This document shows, piece after piece, positions 1 through 5,002 of a stretch of DNA of 5,086 bases. The DNA comes from an uncultured Micrococcales bacterium. Its GTDB lineage: Bacteria; Actinomycetota; Actinomycetes; Actinomycetales; Microbacteriaceae. Position 1 is the stretch's first letter. Each line of letters starts with the position of its first letter. The stretch lies in NCBI GenBank assembly GCA_913056225.1, contig CAJXMQ010000077.1, positions 1 through 5,086 on the forward strand, given 5' to 3'. A program made the position numbers and the translations under genes. The notes beneath the pieces were generated by a model. That model had not been told where the DNA came from, did not search any database, and was given only the letters and a program-made list of their open reading frames with translations.

Positions 1-44
1 GCTTTGCAAGCAGGGGGTCAGGGGTTCGAACCCCCTAGTCTCCA
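1..44 (+). tRNA. tRNA-Ala (anticodon UGC), 3' part, 5' end outside window
   Basis: The window opens inside the anticodon arm. The 7-nt loop TTTGCAA (3-9) carries anticodon TGC at 5-7, followed by the 3' half of the anticodon stem GCAGG (10-14) and a 5-nt variable loop (15-19). The T arm is complete: stem AGGGG/CCCCT (20-24, 32-36) around loop TTCGAAC. The acceptor 3' strand AGTCTCC (37-43) is followed by discriminator A44. T41 falls at tRNA position 70, as needed for the G3:U70 pair that alanyl-tRNA synthetase recognises. The 5' partner lies outside the window. CCA is not encoded (A44 is followed by CGG), so the tail must be added by nucleotidyltransferase, as is common in actinobacteria. Confidence 0.95.
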
Positions 45-46
45 CG

Positions 47-78
47 GAACCCTCCCTCCGGGGAGGGTTCTCTGTTTT
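47..78 (+). terminator. Rho-independent terminator after tRNA-Ala
   Basis: A perfect 10-bp, GC-rich stem pairs GAACCCTCCC (47-56) with GGGAGGGTTC (61-70) around a TCCG loop. The T-rich tract TCTGTTTT (71-78) follows. It begins 2 nt after the tRNA discriminator base and should end the tRNA transcript. Confidence 0.93.
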
Positions 79-96
79 AACAGTTATGCTTCTTTG

Positions 97-270
97 ATGA
101 GAAACAGATGGATCCTGGTTGGTTACGCTCTTCTGTTTTTTGTTGTGGTTTCTAATTACGACAACTTTTCTGACAACACCCTTTTTGTTGTTTTGGCGAC
201 GGCACTTCTCACCATAACTGGCATAGGTGCTTGGATTTGGTCAGTTCAACCGAATAAAGACAAAGACTGA
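97..270 (+). CDS. Possible small membrane protein, 57 aa, function unknown
   Basis: I do not recognise this product. The 57-residue reading begins MRNRW and has two hydrophobic stretches, about residues 5-19 and 28-49, joined by a short acidic/Asn-rich loop (YDNFSDN) and ending in a hydrophilic tail (QPNKDKD). The basic N-terminus and helix-loop-helix layout fit a small two-span inner-membrane protein with both ends in the cytoplasm. ATG at 97 is the only methionine start; a TTG at 94 is an in-frame alternative. The frame stays open leftward into the tRNA, but that part is noncoding. No Shine-Dalgarno is visible, and the start lies 19 nt after the terminator, so it would need its own promoter, possibly giving a leaderless mRNA. 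It ends 18 nt before the convergent nitroreductase. The membrane-like composition favours a real gene, but chance cannot be excluded. Confidence 0.5.
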   Translation: MRNRWILVGYALLFFVVVSNYDNFSDNTLFVVLATALLTITGIGAWIWSVQPNKDKD

Positions 271-288
271 CAACCTGCGTTTGGAAAA

Positions 289-978
289 CTAATCCTTGGA
301 ACCAACCGTGAGCTCATCAATATTCAATCTTTCTGCCTGCCAGGAGTTGATTGGGTGGTCGGAGGGATAACCAAGGCTCATCCCACAAACCAAAGCGTAT
401 TCTTCCGGGACATCGAATTCCGCTTTGATGATGTCTGGGTAATTGCCCAGGTAGCCCTGTGGACATGTGCCAAGGCCCTTATTGGTTGCCGAAAGCATTA
501 GATTTTGCATGTATAGACCAAGATCAAGTGTTCCAAACTGATCTAAACCTTTGTGGGTAAAGAAAAACAGGGCAACCGGAGCACCAAAAAACTCATAGTT
601 TCTTTCCATGAATCGAAACCTTGCCTGTTTGTCTGAGCGGTCGATCCCCAAAATTTCATAAATCCCCATGCCAACTTTCTGACTCCTTTGGAGCAATCCA
701 TCCGGGTAGGGAACCTCGTGGGTGAAATCAGGATTGGCAGCCATCCCCTTGACCTCAGCATTTTCACGAAGTCTTTCAATTAGCGCTTTACTGATTCGAT
801 CTCTTTGTGCACCGGTTGCAACTGCCACCAAATAAGGCCGAGTGTTTGACCAGCTAGGGGCATTTACGCCATCATTCAAGATCTCTTTTAGTAGACCTTC
901 ATCGACCTCGGTGGGGAGAAAGTCCCTGGTGGATCTGCGAGTTTGAAGAAGCGTTTGAAATTTATCGTTATCGATCAT
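289..978 (-). CDS. Nitroreductase family FMN-dependent oxidoreductase
   Basis: This 229-residue cytoplasmic flavoprotein belongs to the nitroreductase fold, whose members are usually FMN-binding homodimers that reduce nitro groups, quinones or other electrophiles with NAD(P)H. The N-terminal RRSTRDF (14-20) is the classic FMN phosphate-contact motif. APSWSNTRP (40-48) matches the second FMN-contact segment (NAPSxxNxQP type). FFGAPVALFF (130-139) is the core strand. DLGLYMQNLMLSATNKGLGTC (152-172) is the dimer-interface helix and flavin-contact loop, and GMSLGYP (199-205) is the C-terminal strand. The segment at about 60-130 is longer than in minimal NfsB-like enzymes and resembles the PnbA (nitrobenzoate reductase-like) branch. 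The length is normal for that branch. The ATG at 976-978 has only a weak upstream GGAT. The real substrate cannot be read from the sequence. It diverges from the lipoprotein gene across a 212-bp region. Confidence 0.93.
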   Translation of the reverse strand: MIDNDKFQTLLQTRRSTRDFLPTEVDEGLLKEILNDGVNAPSWSNTRPYLVAVATGAQRDRISKALIERLRENAEVKGMAANPDFTHEVPYPDGLLQRSQKVGMGIYEILGIDRSDKQARFRFMERNYEFFGAPVALFFFTHKGLDQFGTLDLGLYMQNLMLSATNKGLGTCPQGYLGNYPDIIKAEFDVPEEYALVCGMSLGYPSDHPINSWQAERLNIDELTVGSKD

Positions 979-1035
979 TCATCCATGCTACGAGAGTTAG
1001 CGCACGACTACTTACCGTTTTCATCAATGCCTCTA

Positions 1036-1052
1036 ATGGAAACCATTTCCAT
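1036..1052. repeat. 17-bp inverted repeat, candidate operator
   Basis: ATGGAAA and TTTCCAT form perfect 7-bp arms around a CCA spacer. It lies 57 bp upstream of the nitroreductase start and 138 bp upstream of the lipoprotein start. The size and symmetry suit a dimeric repressor. The centre is not the CG typical of LacI-family or cre sites, so no regulator family is assigned. Confidence 0.45.
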
Positions 1053-1078
1053 GCAATTCCAGCAACTGTTTTATTGTG

Positions 1079-1098
1079 ATTAATCAACAAACGCCAAT
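1079..1098 (+). repeat. 20-nt direct repeat, copy 1
   Basis: The pattern ATTAATCAAC-W-AACG-S-CAAT (W=A, S=C here) matches copy 2 at 1821-1840 at 18 of 20 positions in the same orientation. This copy overlaps the perfect palindrome TGATTAATCA (1077-1086) and ends 92 nt before the lipoprotein start. A shared regulator site is possible but unproven. Confidence 0.4.
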
Positions 1099-1173
1099 AA
1101 TTAGCTGGTTTATAAGGCTCTCAGTTAACAATCAGTTTTAATTCAGGAATATCCCAGAGAAAGAAAGCAGCTC

Positions 1174-1178
1174 AGGAG
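1174..1178 (+). promoter_or_regulatory. Ribosome binding site for the DUF2202 lipoprotein
   Basis: AGGAG lies 12 nt before the ATG at 1191, somewhat far. A second purine run, GAGGG (1185-1189), lies only 1 nt before the ATG, too close to act normally. The start itself is fixed by the signal peptide, which begins exactly at this ATG. Confidence 0.6.
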
Positions 1179-1190
1179 TAGCTTGAGGGC

Positions 1191-1817
1191 ATGAGAAAAA
1201 TAACAGCACTAACCTCACTGGTACTTATTTCAACCTTGACTCTTGCAGGTTGCACCACGGAGGTCGACACCTCAGCTGTCGAGCAAAGTCAAGACTCGAC
1301 AACCACGGAGCAAAACTCCGATCAAACAACAGTTGAAAAACCCGAAACTGAAATAAACATCTCAGCTCCAGCTGGGGTTGAAGAAGGCACCGACGCATGG
1401 ATTTTATGGGATGCGCTAATGGGACCTGACGGTGAGTATGCAGCACTTGCCAGTTATCAATCAGTACTCGATGAATACGGTCAGGTGGAGCCTTACGCAA
1501 CCATCATGGCCGCCGAAGGTCGTCACGCTGATGCACTAATCAGGCAGTTGGAGAGATTCGACGTTGAAATCCCTGAGAACCCATACCTTGGAAAAATATC
1601 AGCCCCAGCGGATCTGGAAACGGCTGCTCAGGCTTGGGCCGAGGGAGAGATTCTGAACGTTGAGATGTATGACGAACTAATAGCAGAAGCTCAGAGTGAG
1701 CAGGTGATTAAGGTTTTGAATAATCTTCGAAGCGCCTCACTTGATTCACACCTACCAGCTTTTGAACTTGCTGCTGAAAATGGTGGGGTTCTTAGCGAAG
1801 AGCAAATGTCTCGCTGA
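1191..1817 (+). CDS. Lipoprotein with DUF2202-type ferritin-like domain
   Basis: This 208-residue secreted lipoprotein begins with a type II signal peptide: MRK, a hydrophobic stretch, and lipobox LAGC with lipidation at Cys21. Residues 22-60 form a flexible linker rich in Ser, Thr, Glu, Gln and Asp. From about 67 it resembles the DUF2202 ferritin-like four-helix domain. Helix 1 has GEYAALASY (Glu82), helix 2 has the ExxH motif EGRH (Glu109, His112), helix 3 has AEGEILNVEMYDEL (Glu153 or Glu158), and helix 4 has SLDSHLPAF (His187). These are the expected carboxylate and histidine ligands of a di-iron or other metal centre, but helix 4 lacks a clear ExxH glutamate, so metal use is uncertain. 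It would sit on the outer face of the cytoplasmic membrane. The function of the family is not well defined; metal or redox handling is an inference. The MFS gene starts 47 nt downstream on the same strand. Confidence 0.82.
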   Translation: MRKITALTSLVLISTLTLAGCTTEVDTSAVEQSQDSTTTEQNSDQTTVEKPETEINISAPAGVEEGTDAWILWDALMGPDGEYAALASYQSVLDEYGQVEPYATIMAAEGRHADALIRQLERFDVEIPENPYLGKISAPADLETAAQAWAEGEILNVEMYDELIAEAQSEQVIKVLNNLRSASLDSHLPAFELAAENGGVLSEEQMSR

Positions 1818-1820
1818 TGA

Positions 1821-1840
1821 ATTAATCAACTAACGGCAAT
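1821..1840 (+). repeat. 20-nt direct repeat, copy 2
   Basis: This is the second copy of ATTAATCAAC-W-AACG-S-CAAT (W=T, S=G here), 18 of 20 identical to 1079-1098. It starts 3 nt after the lipoprotein stop and ends 24 nt before the MFS start, just ahead of the hairpin at 1845-1872. Its last 10 nt also occur at 3024-3033 inside the MFS coding region, which may be chance. Confidence 0.4.
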
Positions 1841-1844
1841 GGAT

Positions 1845-1872
1845 AACGACACTAGGATTCACTGGTGTCGTT
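1845..1872 (+). promoter_or_regulatory. Hairpin covering the MFS Shine-Dalgarno and start codon (or weak terminator)
   Basis: AACGACACTAG (1845-1855) pairs with CTGGTGTCGTT (1862-1872) as an 11-bp stem with one G-T pair and a 6-nt loop GATTCA. The MFS Shine-Dalgarno AGGA (1854-1857) straddles the top of the 5' arm and the loop. The start codon GTG (1865-1867) is wholly inside the 3' arm. Folding would hide the start, suggesting translational control or coupling. The four T residues at 1871-1874 are a poor tract, but weak termination after the lipoprotein gene is an alternative. Confidence 0.55.
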
Positions 1873-3079
1873 TTCCAAATTGTCTTTTGGCTGGTTTGCC
1901 CTGGTGCTTGCCGGCGGCGTTTTATTAGCCATGACAGCGCCTGGCCAAACTGCTGGGTTATCGCCTTTTACTGACCCACTTATCGAAGACCTTGGCGTCA
2001 CCAGAACGGCTATTTCATTCAGTTATCTGATTGGAACGCTTTCAGGGGCTTTGACAATGCCCTATTTCGGCAAGCTAATTGACAGAGTTGGCTCAAAAAC
2101 CGCAATCATTAGTGTTGCGGTTGGTTTGGCAGCAGTTTTGTATACAGCGGGCTTTGTTTCTGACATCTACAACCTCACGGCAATTTATGTGGGCCTTAGA
2201 TTTTTTGGTCAGGGTGCACTGACTCTGGCTGCAACGACCCTGATCGCCAAAACCGTTTTACACAGACCGGGACTAGCCCTTGGAGTCAGCGGTGCGATCG
2301 GCGCAGCAGGAGTGTCAATTGCACCGGTTGGGTTTGAAAGGCTGATTGCCTCAACTGATTTCAGGACCGCTTTTCAAATCGAATCCCTGTTGGTTTTAGC
2401 CGTCGTGATACCCATCGCTATTTTCCTGCCAGGAAAAGCTAAAGAGGTTGCCAAAGACGAGTTCACCGAGACCGGAAGTGTTAAAACAATCACAGGCATG
2501 GGCATAGCCCAGGCAAGAAAAACTATTGGTTTTTGGATGATTGCGGTTGCAATGATCTCAGTCGGTTTGGTTTCAACTGCCTTTGGATTCCACCTAATTT
2601 CCATTTTGGGAAACCAAGGTTTTTCACCCCTTGAGGCAGCTGCTACCTTCATCCCGCAAACAGTCGGAAGCCTGATTCTGGCAATTGTTGTTGGGGCGTT
2701 AATGGATCGTTTTCACCCAAGGCTGGGTGTGATTATTGCCATGCTGTCACTGGTTGTTTCGATGCTGATGCTGTTCACGGTTGAGCCAGGATTTCTGGGT
2801 CTGGTTTTTGGGTTTTTGGTAGGTGCAAGCCAGGGGGCAATTAAGGGTGTTGACACCGTTGCTTTGGTTCAATATTTCGGTCGCGCTCACATCGGAGAAA
2901 TTCGTGGCTGGGCCCATTCAATTGGGCTGATTTCAACATCGGCAGGTCCAATACTGCTATCTCTGGGCCTGGATATTTTTGGAAACTACTATGTCCCAAG
3001 TCTTATTTTGTTAGTGCTTCCGCTAACGGCAATTGTTTTAGCTCTAATTGATAAAACACCGAGAGATAGATTCGTCTAA
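1865..3079 (+). CDS. MFS transporter, monocarboxylate/oxalate-formate antiporter-like
   Basis: This 404-residue integral membrane protein has the length and hydrophobicity of a 12-helix major facilitator. Motif A, GKLIDRVGSK (69-78), lies in the loop between helices 2 and 3, with a degenerate repeat GALMDRFHPR (277-286) in the second half. RFFGQGAL (112-119) in helix 4 matches motif B (RxxxQG), and GAIGAAGVSIAP (143-154) is a motif C-like helix 5. YFGRAHIGEIRG (337-348) in the second half resembles the YFG-x-G-x-x-G signature of MCT and OFA-type carriers. The hydrophilic loop at about 189-220 divides the two six-helix halves. The substrate is unknown; a small organic anion is a reasonable guess only. 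The GTG start has AGGA 7 nt upstream; TTG at 1880 is an alternative. The stop overlaps the stop of the convergent exporter gene by 4 bp. Confidence 0.9.
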   Translation: MSFSKLSFGWFALVLAGGVLLAMTAPGQTAGLSPFTDPLIEDLGVTRTAISFSYLIGTLSGALTMPYFGKLIDRVGSKTAIISVAVGLAAVLYTAGFVSDIYNLTAIYVGLRFFGQGALTLAATTLIAKTVLHRPGLALGVSGAIGAAGVSIAPVGFERLIASTDFRTAFQIESLLVLAVVIPIAIFLPGKAKEVAKDEFTETGSVKTITGMGIAQARKTIGFWMIAVAMISVGLVSTAFGFHLISILGNQGFSPLEAAATFIPQTVGSLILAIVVGALMDRFHPRLGVIIAMLSLVVSMLMLFTVEPGFLGLVFGFLVGASQGAIKGVDTVALVQYFGRAHIGEIRGWAHSIGLISTSAGPILLSLGLDIFGNYYVPSLILLVLPLTAIVLALIDKTPRDRFV

Positions 3080-3714
3080 AGACTGCCAATCAGCAAGCTC
3101 AACGCCAATCCGATGAATACGACTGATACCGATATTTCCATCCCAAGCTGAAACTTCTTGGAAGAGAGAATGTCTCGCATTTTGCCAGCTGCAATCACAA
3201 TTACAATCTCAAACCCCGCTGCAAAGAAAACAAACACCAGTGTTAGAAAAACAAGCTGCCAGGTTGCTGATTCAGCATTTCCTAGAAACTGCGGAAAAAA
3301 GGCAACAAAGAAAACTAAAACCTTCGGGTTTGTGAGGTTTGTAAACAAACCAGTTAGGTAGGGATTGGTCTTGGTCTTCACAACCTCAGGTTGTTGAGTC
3401 GAATTTGGAAGTGAACGAGAAAGTCTTATTGCCTGCCAAGCACTTCCTAAACCAAGATATAAAAGGTATCCACCGCCAGCTATTTGTAAAACCATCAAAC
3501 CAAATTCACTTTGGGAAACAATCAGTCCAACACCACTAATCATCATCAAAGAGATGATTGCGACTCCGGTGAAGATGCCGGCCATGGTTATAAAACCAGT
3601 TCTGACTCCATCTCGCAGGGTGTTTCGGATTAGTAAAAATATGTCAGGACCGGGAGTAAAGGTGATCACCAAACTAGCAATGATGAAAGGCACCAGCACC
3701 GAGAAATCGAGCAC
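3076..3714 (-). CDS. LysE/RhtB-family amino-acid exporter
   Basis: This 212-residue membrane protein has the normal length for the LysE/RhtB superfamily, whose members export amino acids or related small molecules using the proton gradient. The family signature TPGPD (20-24) in the first helix leads into FLLIRNTLRDGVRTGF (26-41). Hydrophobic segments follow at about 42-66, 71-92, 119-144, 150-175 and 191-211. The second signature, F-T-NLTNPKVLVFFVAFFPQF (124-143), is also typical. The loop at 98-118 is hydrophilic. The start is GTG, the first in-frame start after a stop codon, 14 nt after the sbtB-like gene; no clear Shine-Dalgarno is visible, so translation may be coupled. It appears to be the last gene of the leftward operon. 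The substrate cannot be assigned. Confidence 0.92.
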   Translation of the reverse strand: MLDFSVLVPFIIASLVITFTPGPDIFLLIRNTLRDGVRTGFITMAGIFTGVAIISLMMISGVGLIVSQSEFGLMVLQIAGGGYLLYLGLGSAWQAIRLSRSLPNSTQQPEVVKTKTNPYLTGLFTNLTNPKVLVFFVAFFPQFLGNAESATWQLVFLTLVFVFFAAGFEIVIVIAAGKMRDILSSKKFQLGMEISVSVVFIGLALSLLIGSL

Positions 3715-3728
3715 TGAGCAAGCTTAGG

Positions 3729-4028
3729 CTAAAAGTGTTGCTCTCTGCTCACTGTCACATCACTGGACCAAACCACACATGCATATTTGTCCAAATAGTG
3801 CTGCTCAAGGTGTTCAATGATGGCCATTCGAAGTTCGGAGCTCACCACGGTTTCGATCTTCACATTGCCCCCATCAATCTCACCCGCTCTGCGCCCATGT
3901 GGACCAGATCCGTTTGCCTTGGTGACGGTGTGACCCTTGACACCTATGCGGTGCAGGTCTCGGATCAGCCTGGACTCGATGGCTTGCTCAATCACAATAG
4001 TGACAAGTTTTCTCTCTATATTTTTCAT
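3729..4028 (-). CDS. sbtB: PII-like SbtB-type regulator of the adjacent bicarbonate transporter
   Basis: This 99-residue protein has the small ferredoxin-like PII fold: strand KLVTIVIEQ (7-15), helix AIESRLIRDLHRIGVKG (16-32), a T-loop region (36-55), strand NVKIETVVS (55-63), helix ELRMAIIEHLEQHYL (65-79) and strand ACVVWSSDVTV (83-93). The T-loop has the Gly-rich GSGPHGRR (40-47) seen in SbtB-like proteins. It is shorter than in GlnB/GlnK and has no tyrosine at the uridylylation site, so classic nitrogen-type modification is unlikely. Cyanobacterial SbtB trimers bind AMP, ADP, ATP or cAMP and gate SbtA; the same role is inferred from the partner gene upstream. It has one cysteine (84) and lacks the C-terminal Cys pair of some SbtBs. 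The ATG overlaps the sbtA stop as ATGA; the upstream GGGATGGG offers only a weak ribosome site. Confidence 0.85.
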   Translation of the reverse strand: MKNIERKLVTIVIEQAIESRLIRDLHRIGVKGHTVTKANGSGPHGRRAGEIDGGNVKIETVVSSELRMAIIEHLEQHYLDKYACVVWSSDVTVSREQHF

Positions 4029-5002
4029 ATACCCATCCCGTTAGCGATTAGTTCTGCAAGCACTGAATACAAAGGTATTCCAATAATTAGGTTGAATGGA
4101 AAGGTGATTGCCAAACTTGATGTCAGGTAGATACCCGGGCTTGCCTCGGGGAGTGCAAGCCTGACTGCCGCGGGGGCTGCAATATAACTGCTGGCAGCAC
4201 TCAACACTCCCAATACTGTTGCCCCACCAACGCTGAGTCCTGTCAACAGTCCAACGGTGATTCCAAGTGTTCCTGCGATTACCGGGAAGCCAATTCCAAA
4301 GATCACCAGTCTGATGCCGACCTTTTTGAGATCTCCAATCCTCTTACCCGCAATCAGACCAAGCTCGAGTAGGAACAGGGTTAGGACTCCTGTGAACAGC
4401 CCTCCGAAGAATGGTTCAACCTGTGAATAGCCGGCGGAGCCGGTTAGTGCTCCAAGCAACAAACCACCCGCAAGCAGGATGATTGACTTTCCGGTCAAGA
4501 CCTCGGTCAATGATTCCTTGAAATTTACTGTCCTGCTCATTCCTCGACTGGCGAGCAACAAACCAACGATGATTCCTGGAATCTCCAAAACTGCAAGCAG
4601 AGTCGCCATATAACCCTCGACGAATGTTTGAGCAGTTTCTAAAAACACCAAAGCCGCAGTAAAGGTGACCAGAGAGGTTGATCCGTAATGAGCGGCTAGG
4701 GCACCTTTTTCATAGGCGGGAAGTTTAGTTAGCGGACCAAGGATGAAAAAAGCCAGCAGCGGAATTGCAACACCGAGTGCGATTGTTCCAGCAATCGGTA
4801 GGGCAATCTCTGAAAACTCCGCATCGCGCAGAGCAACACCACCTTTGATACCAATACCCAGCAAAAGGTAGAAACTTAGCCCCTGATAGACAGCCTCAGG
4901 CAGCCTCAAATCAGCTCTGATTGCTGTTGCCAACAACCCAAGTGCGAAGGCCAATACCGGTGGGGAGGTTAGGTTTTGCAGTGCAAGTTCAAAAATATTC
5001 AT
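4025..5002 (-). CDS. sbtA: SbtA-type sodium-dependent bicarbonate transporter
   Basis: This 325-residue integral membrane protein belongs to the SbtA (former DUF897) family, Na+/HCO3- symporters of the cytoplasmic membrane. About ten hydrophobic segments form two inverted halves. In the first half, AAHYGSTSLVTFTAAL (103-118) is the family's broken-helix segment around the ion and anion site, followed by LEIPGIIVG (139-147). The second half has GLFTGVLTLFLLELGLIAGK (201-220), then SSYIAAPAAVRLALPEASPG (271-290) and SLAITFPFNLIIGIPLY (296-312), all typical of SbtA. The cytoplasmic loop between the halves (about 151-172) is short, which explains why the protein is about 50 residues shorter than Synechocystis SbtA. 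The ATG has GGGAG 7 nt upstream and overlaps the stop of the preceding gene as ATGA. The next gene encodes its likely regulator. Bicarbonate as substrate is inferred from family and partner. Confidence 0.9.
   Translation of the reverse strand: MNIFELALQNLTSPPVLAFALGLLATAIRADLRLPEAVYQGLSFYLLLGIGIKGGVALRDAEFSEIALPIAGTIALGVAIPLLAFFILGPLTKLPAYEKGALAAHYGSTSLVTFTAALVFLETAQTFVEGYMATLLAVLEIPGIIVGLLLASRGMSRTVNFKESLTEVLTGKSIILLAGGLLLGALTGSAGYSQVEPFFGGLFTGVLTLFLLELGLIAGKRIGDLKKVGIRLVIFGIGFPVIAGTLGITVGLLTGLSVGGATVLGVLSAASSYIAAPAAVRLALPEASPGIYLTSSLAITFPFNLIIGIPLYSVLAELIANGMGI

Larger units (their letters stand above)
979..1190. promoter_or_regulatory. Divergent intergenic region between nitroreductase and lipoprotein genes
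   Basis: These 212 bp must hold promoters for both divergent genes. I found no -35/-10 pair close to consensus in either direction. Partial candidates for the rightward gene are TATAAG (1111-1116) and TTTAAT (1137-1142), neither with a good -35 at 16-18 bp. The region contains a 17-bp inverted repeat (1036-1052), a palindrome TGATTAATCA (1077-1086) and one copy of a repeated motif (1079-1098), each a candidate protein-binding site. No small gene was seen in it. Confidence 0.5.

Noticed and set aside
4..96. Leftward extension of the 57-aa reading to a TTG start at 4
   Set aside because: It would run through the tRNA-Ala 3' end and the terminator hairpin, which fully explain that sequence.
255..300. 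Terminator between the 57-aa gene and the nitroreductase
   Set aside because: Only very short inverted repeats (TTGG/CCAA) without a T-tract are present.
543..779. 78-aa leftward reading
   Set aside because: It is another frame inside the nitroreductase, whose own frame carries all the FMN motifs.
1075..1103. Promoter TTGTGA - 17 bp - TAATTA for the lipoprotein gene
   Set aside because: The -35 is fair but the -10 matches consensus poorly, so it was not listed as a promoter.
1225..1500. 91-aa leftward reading
   Set aside because: It is antisense to the lipoprotein gene and rich in Arg, Leu and Pro as expected for a shadow frame.
2374..2652. 92-aa leftward reading
   Set aside because: It is antisense to the MFS gene; no recognisable domain and no ribosome site support it.
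3023..3033. CTAACGGCAAT as a third copy of the repeated motif
   Set aside because: Only half of the motif matches and it lies in MFS coding sequence encoding LTAI, so chance is the simpler reading.
3158..3361. 67-aa rightward reading
   Set aside because: It is antisense to the LysE/RhtB exporter, with composition typical of an opposite-strand shadow.
3735..4130. 131-aa rightward reading
   Set aside because: It lies antisense to sbtB and the end of sbtA, both of which have clear family motifs; its protein shows no coherent domain.
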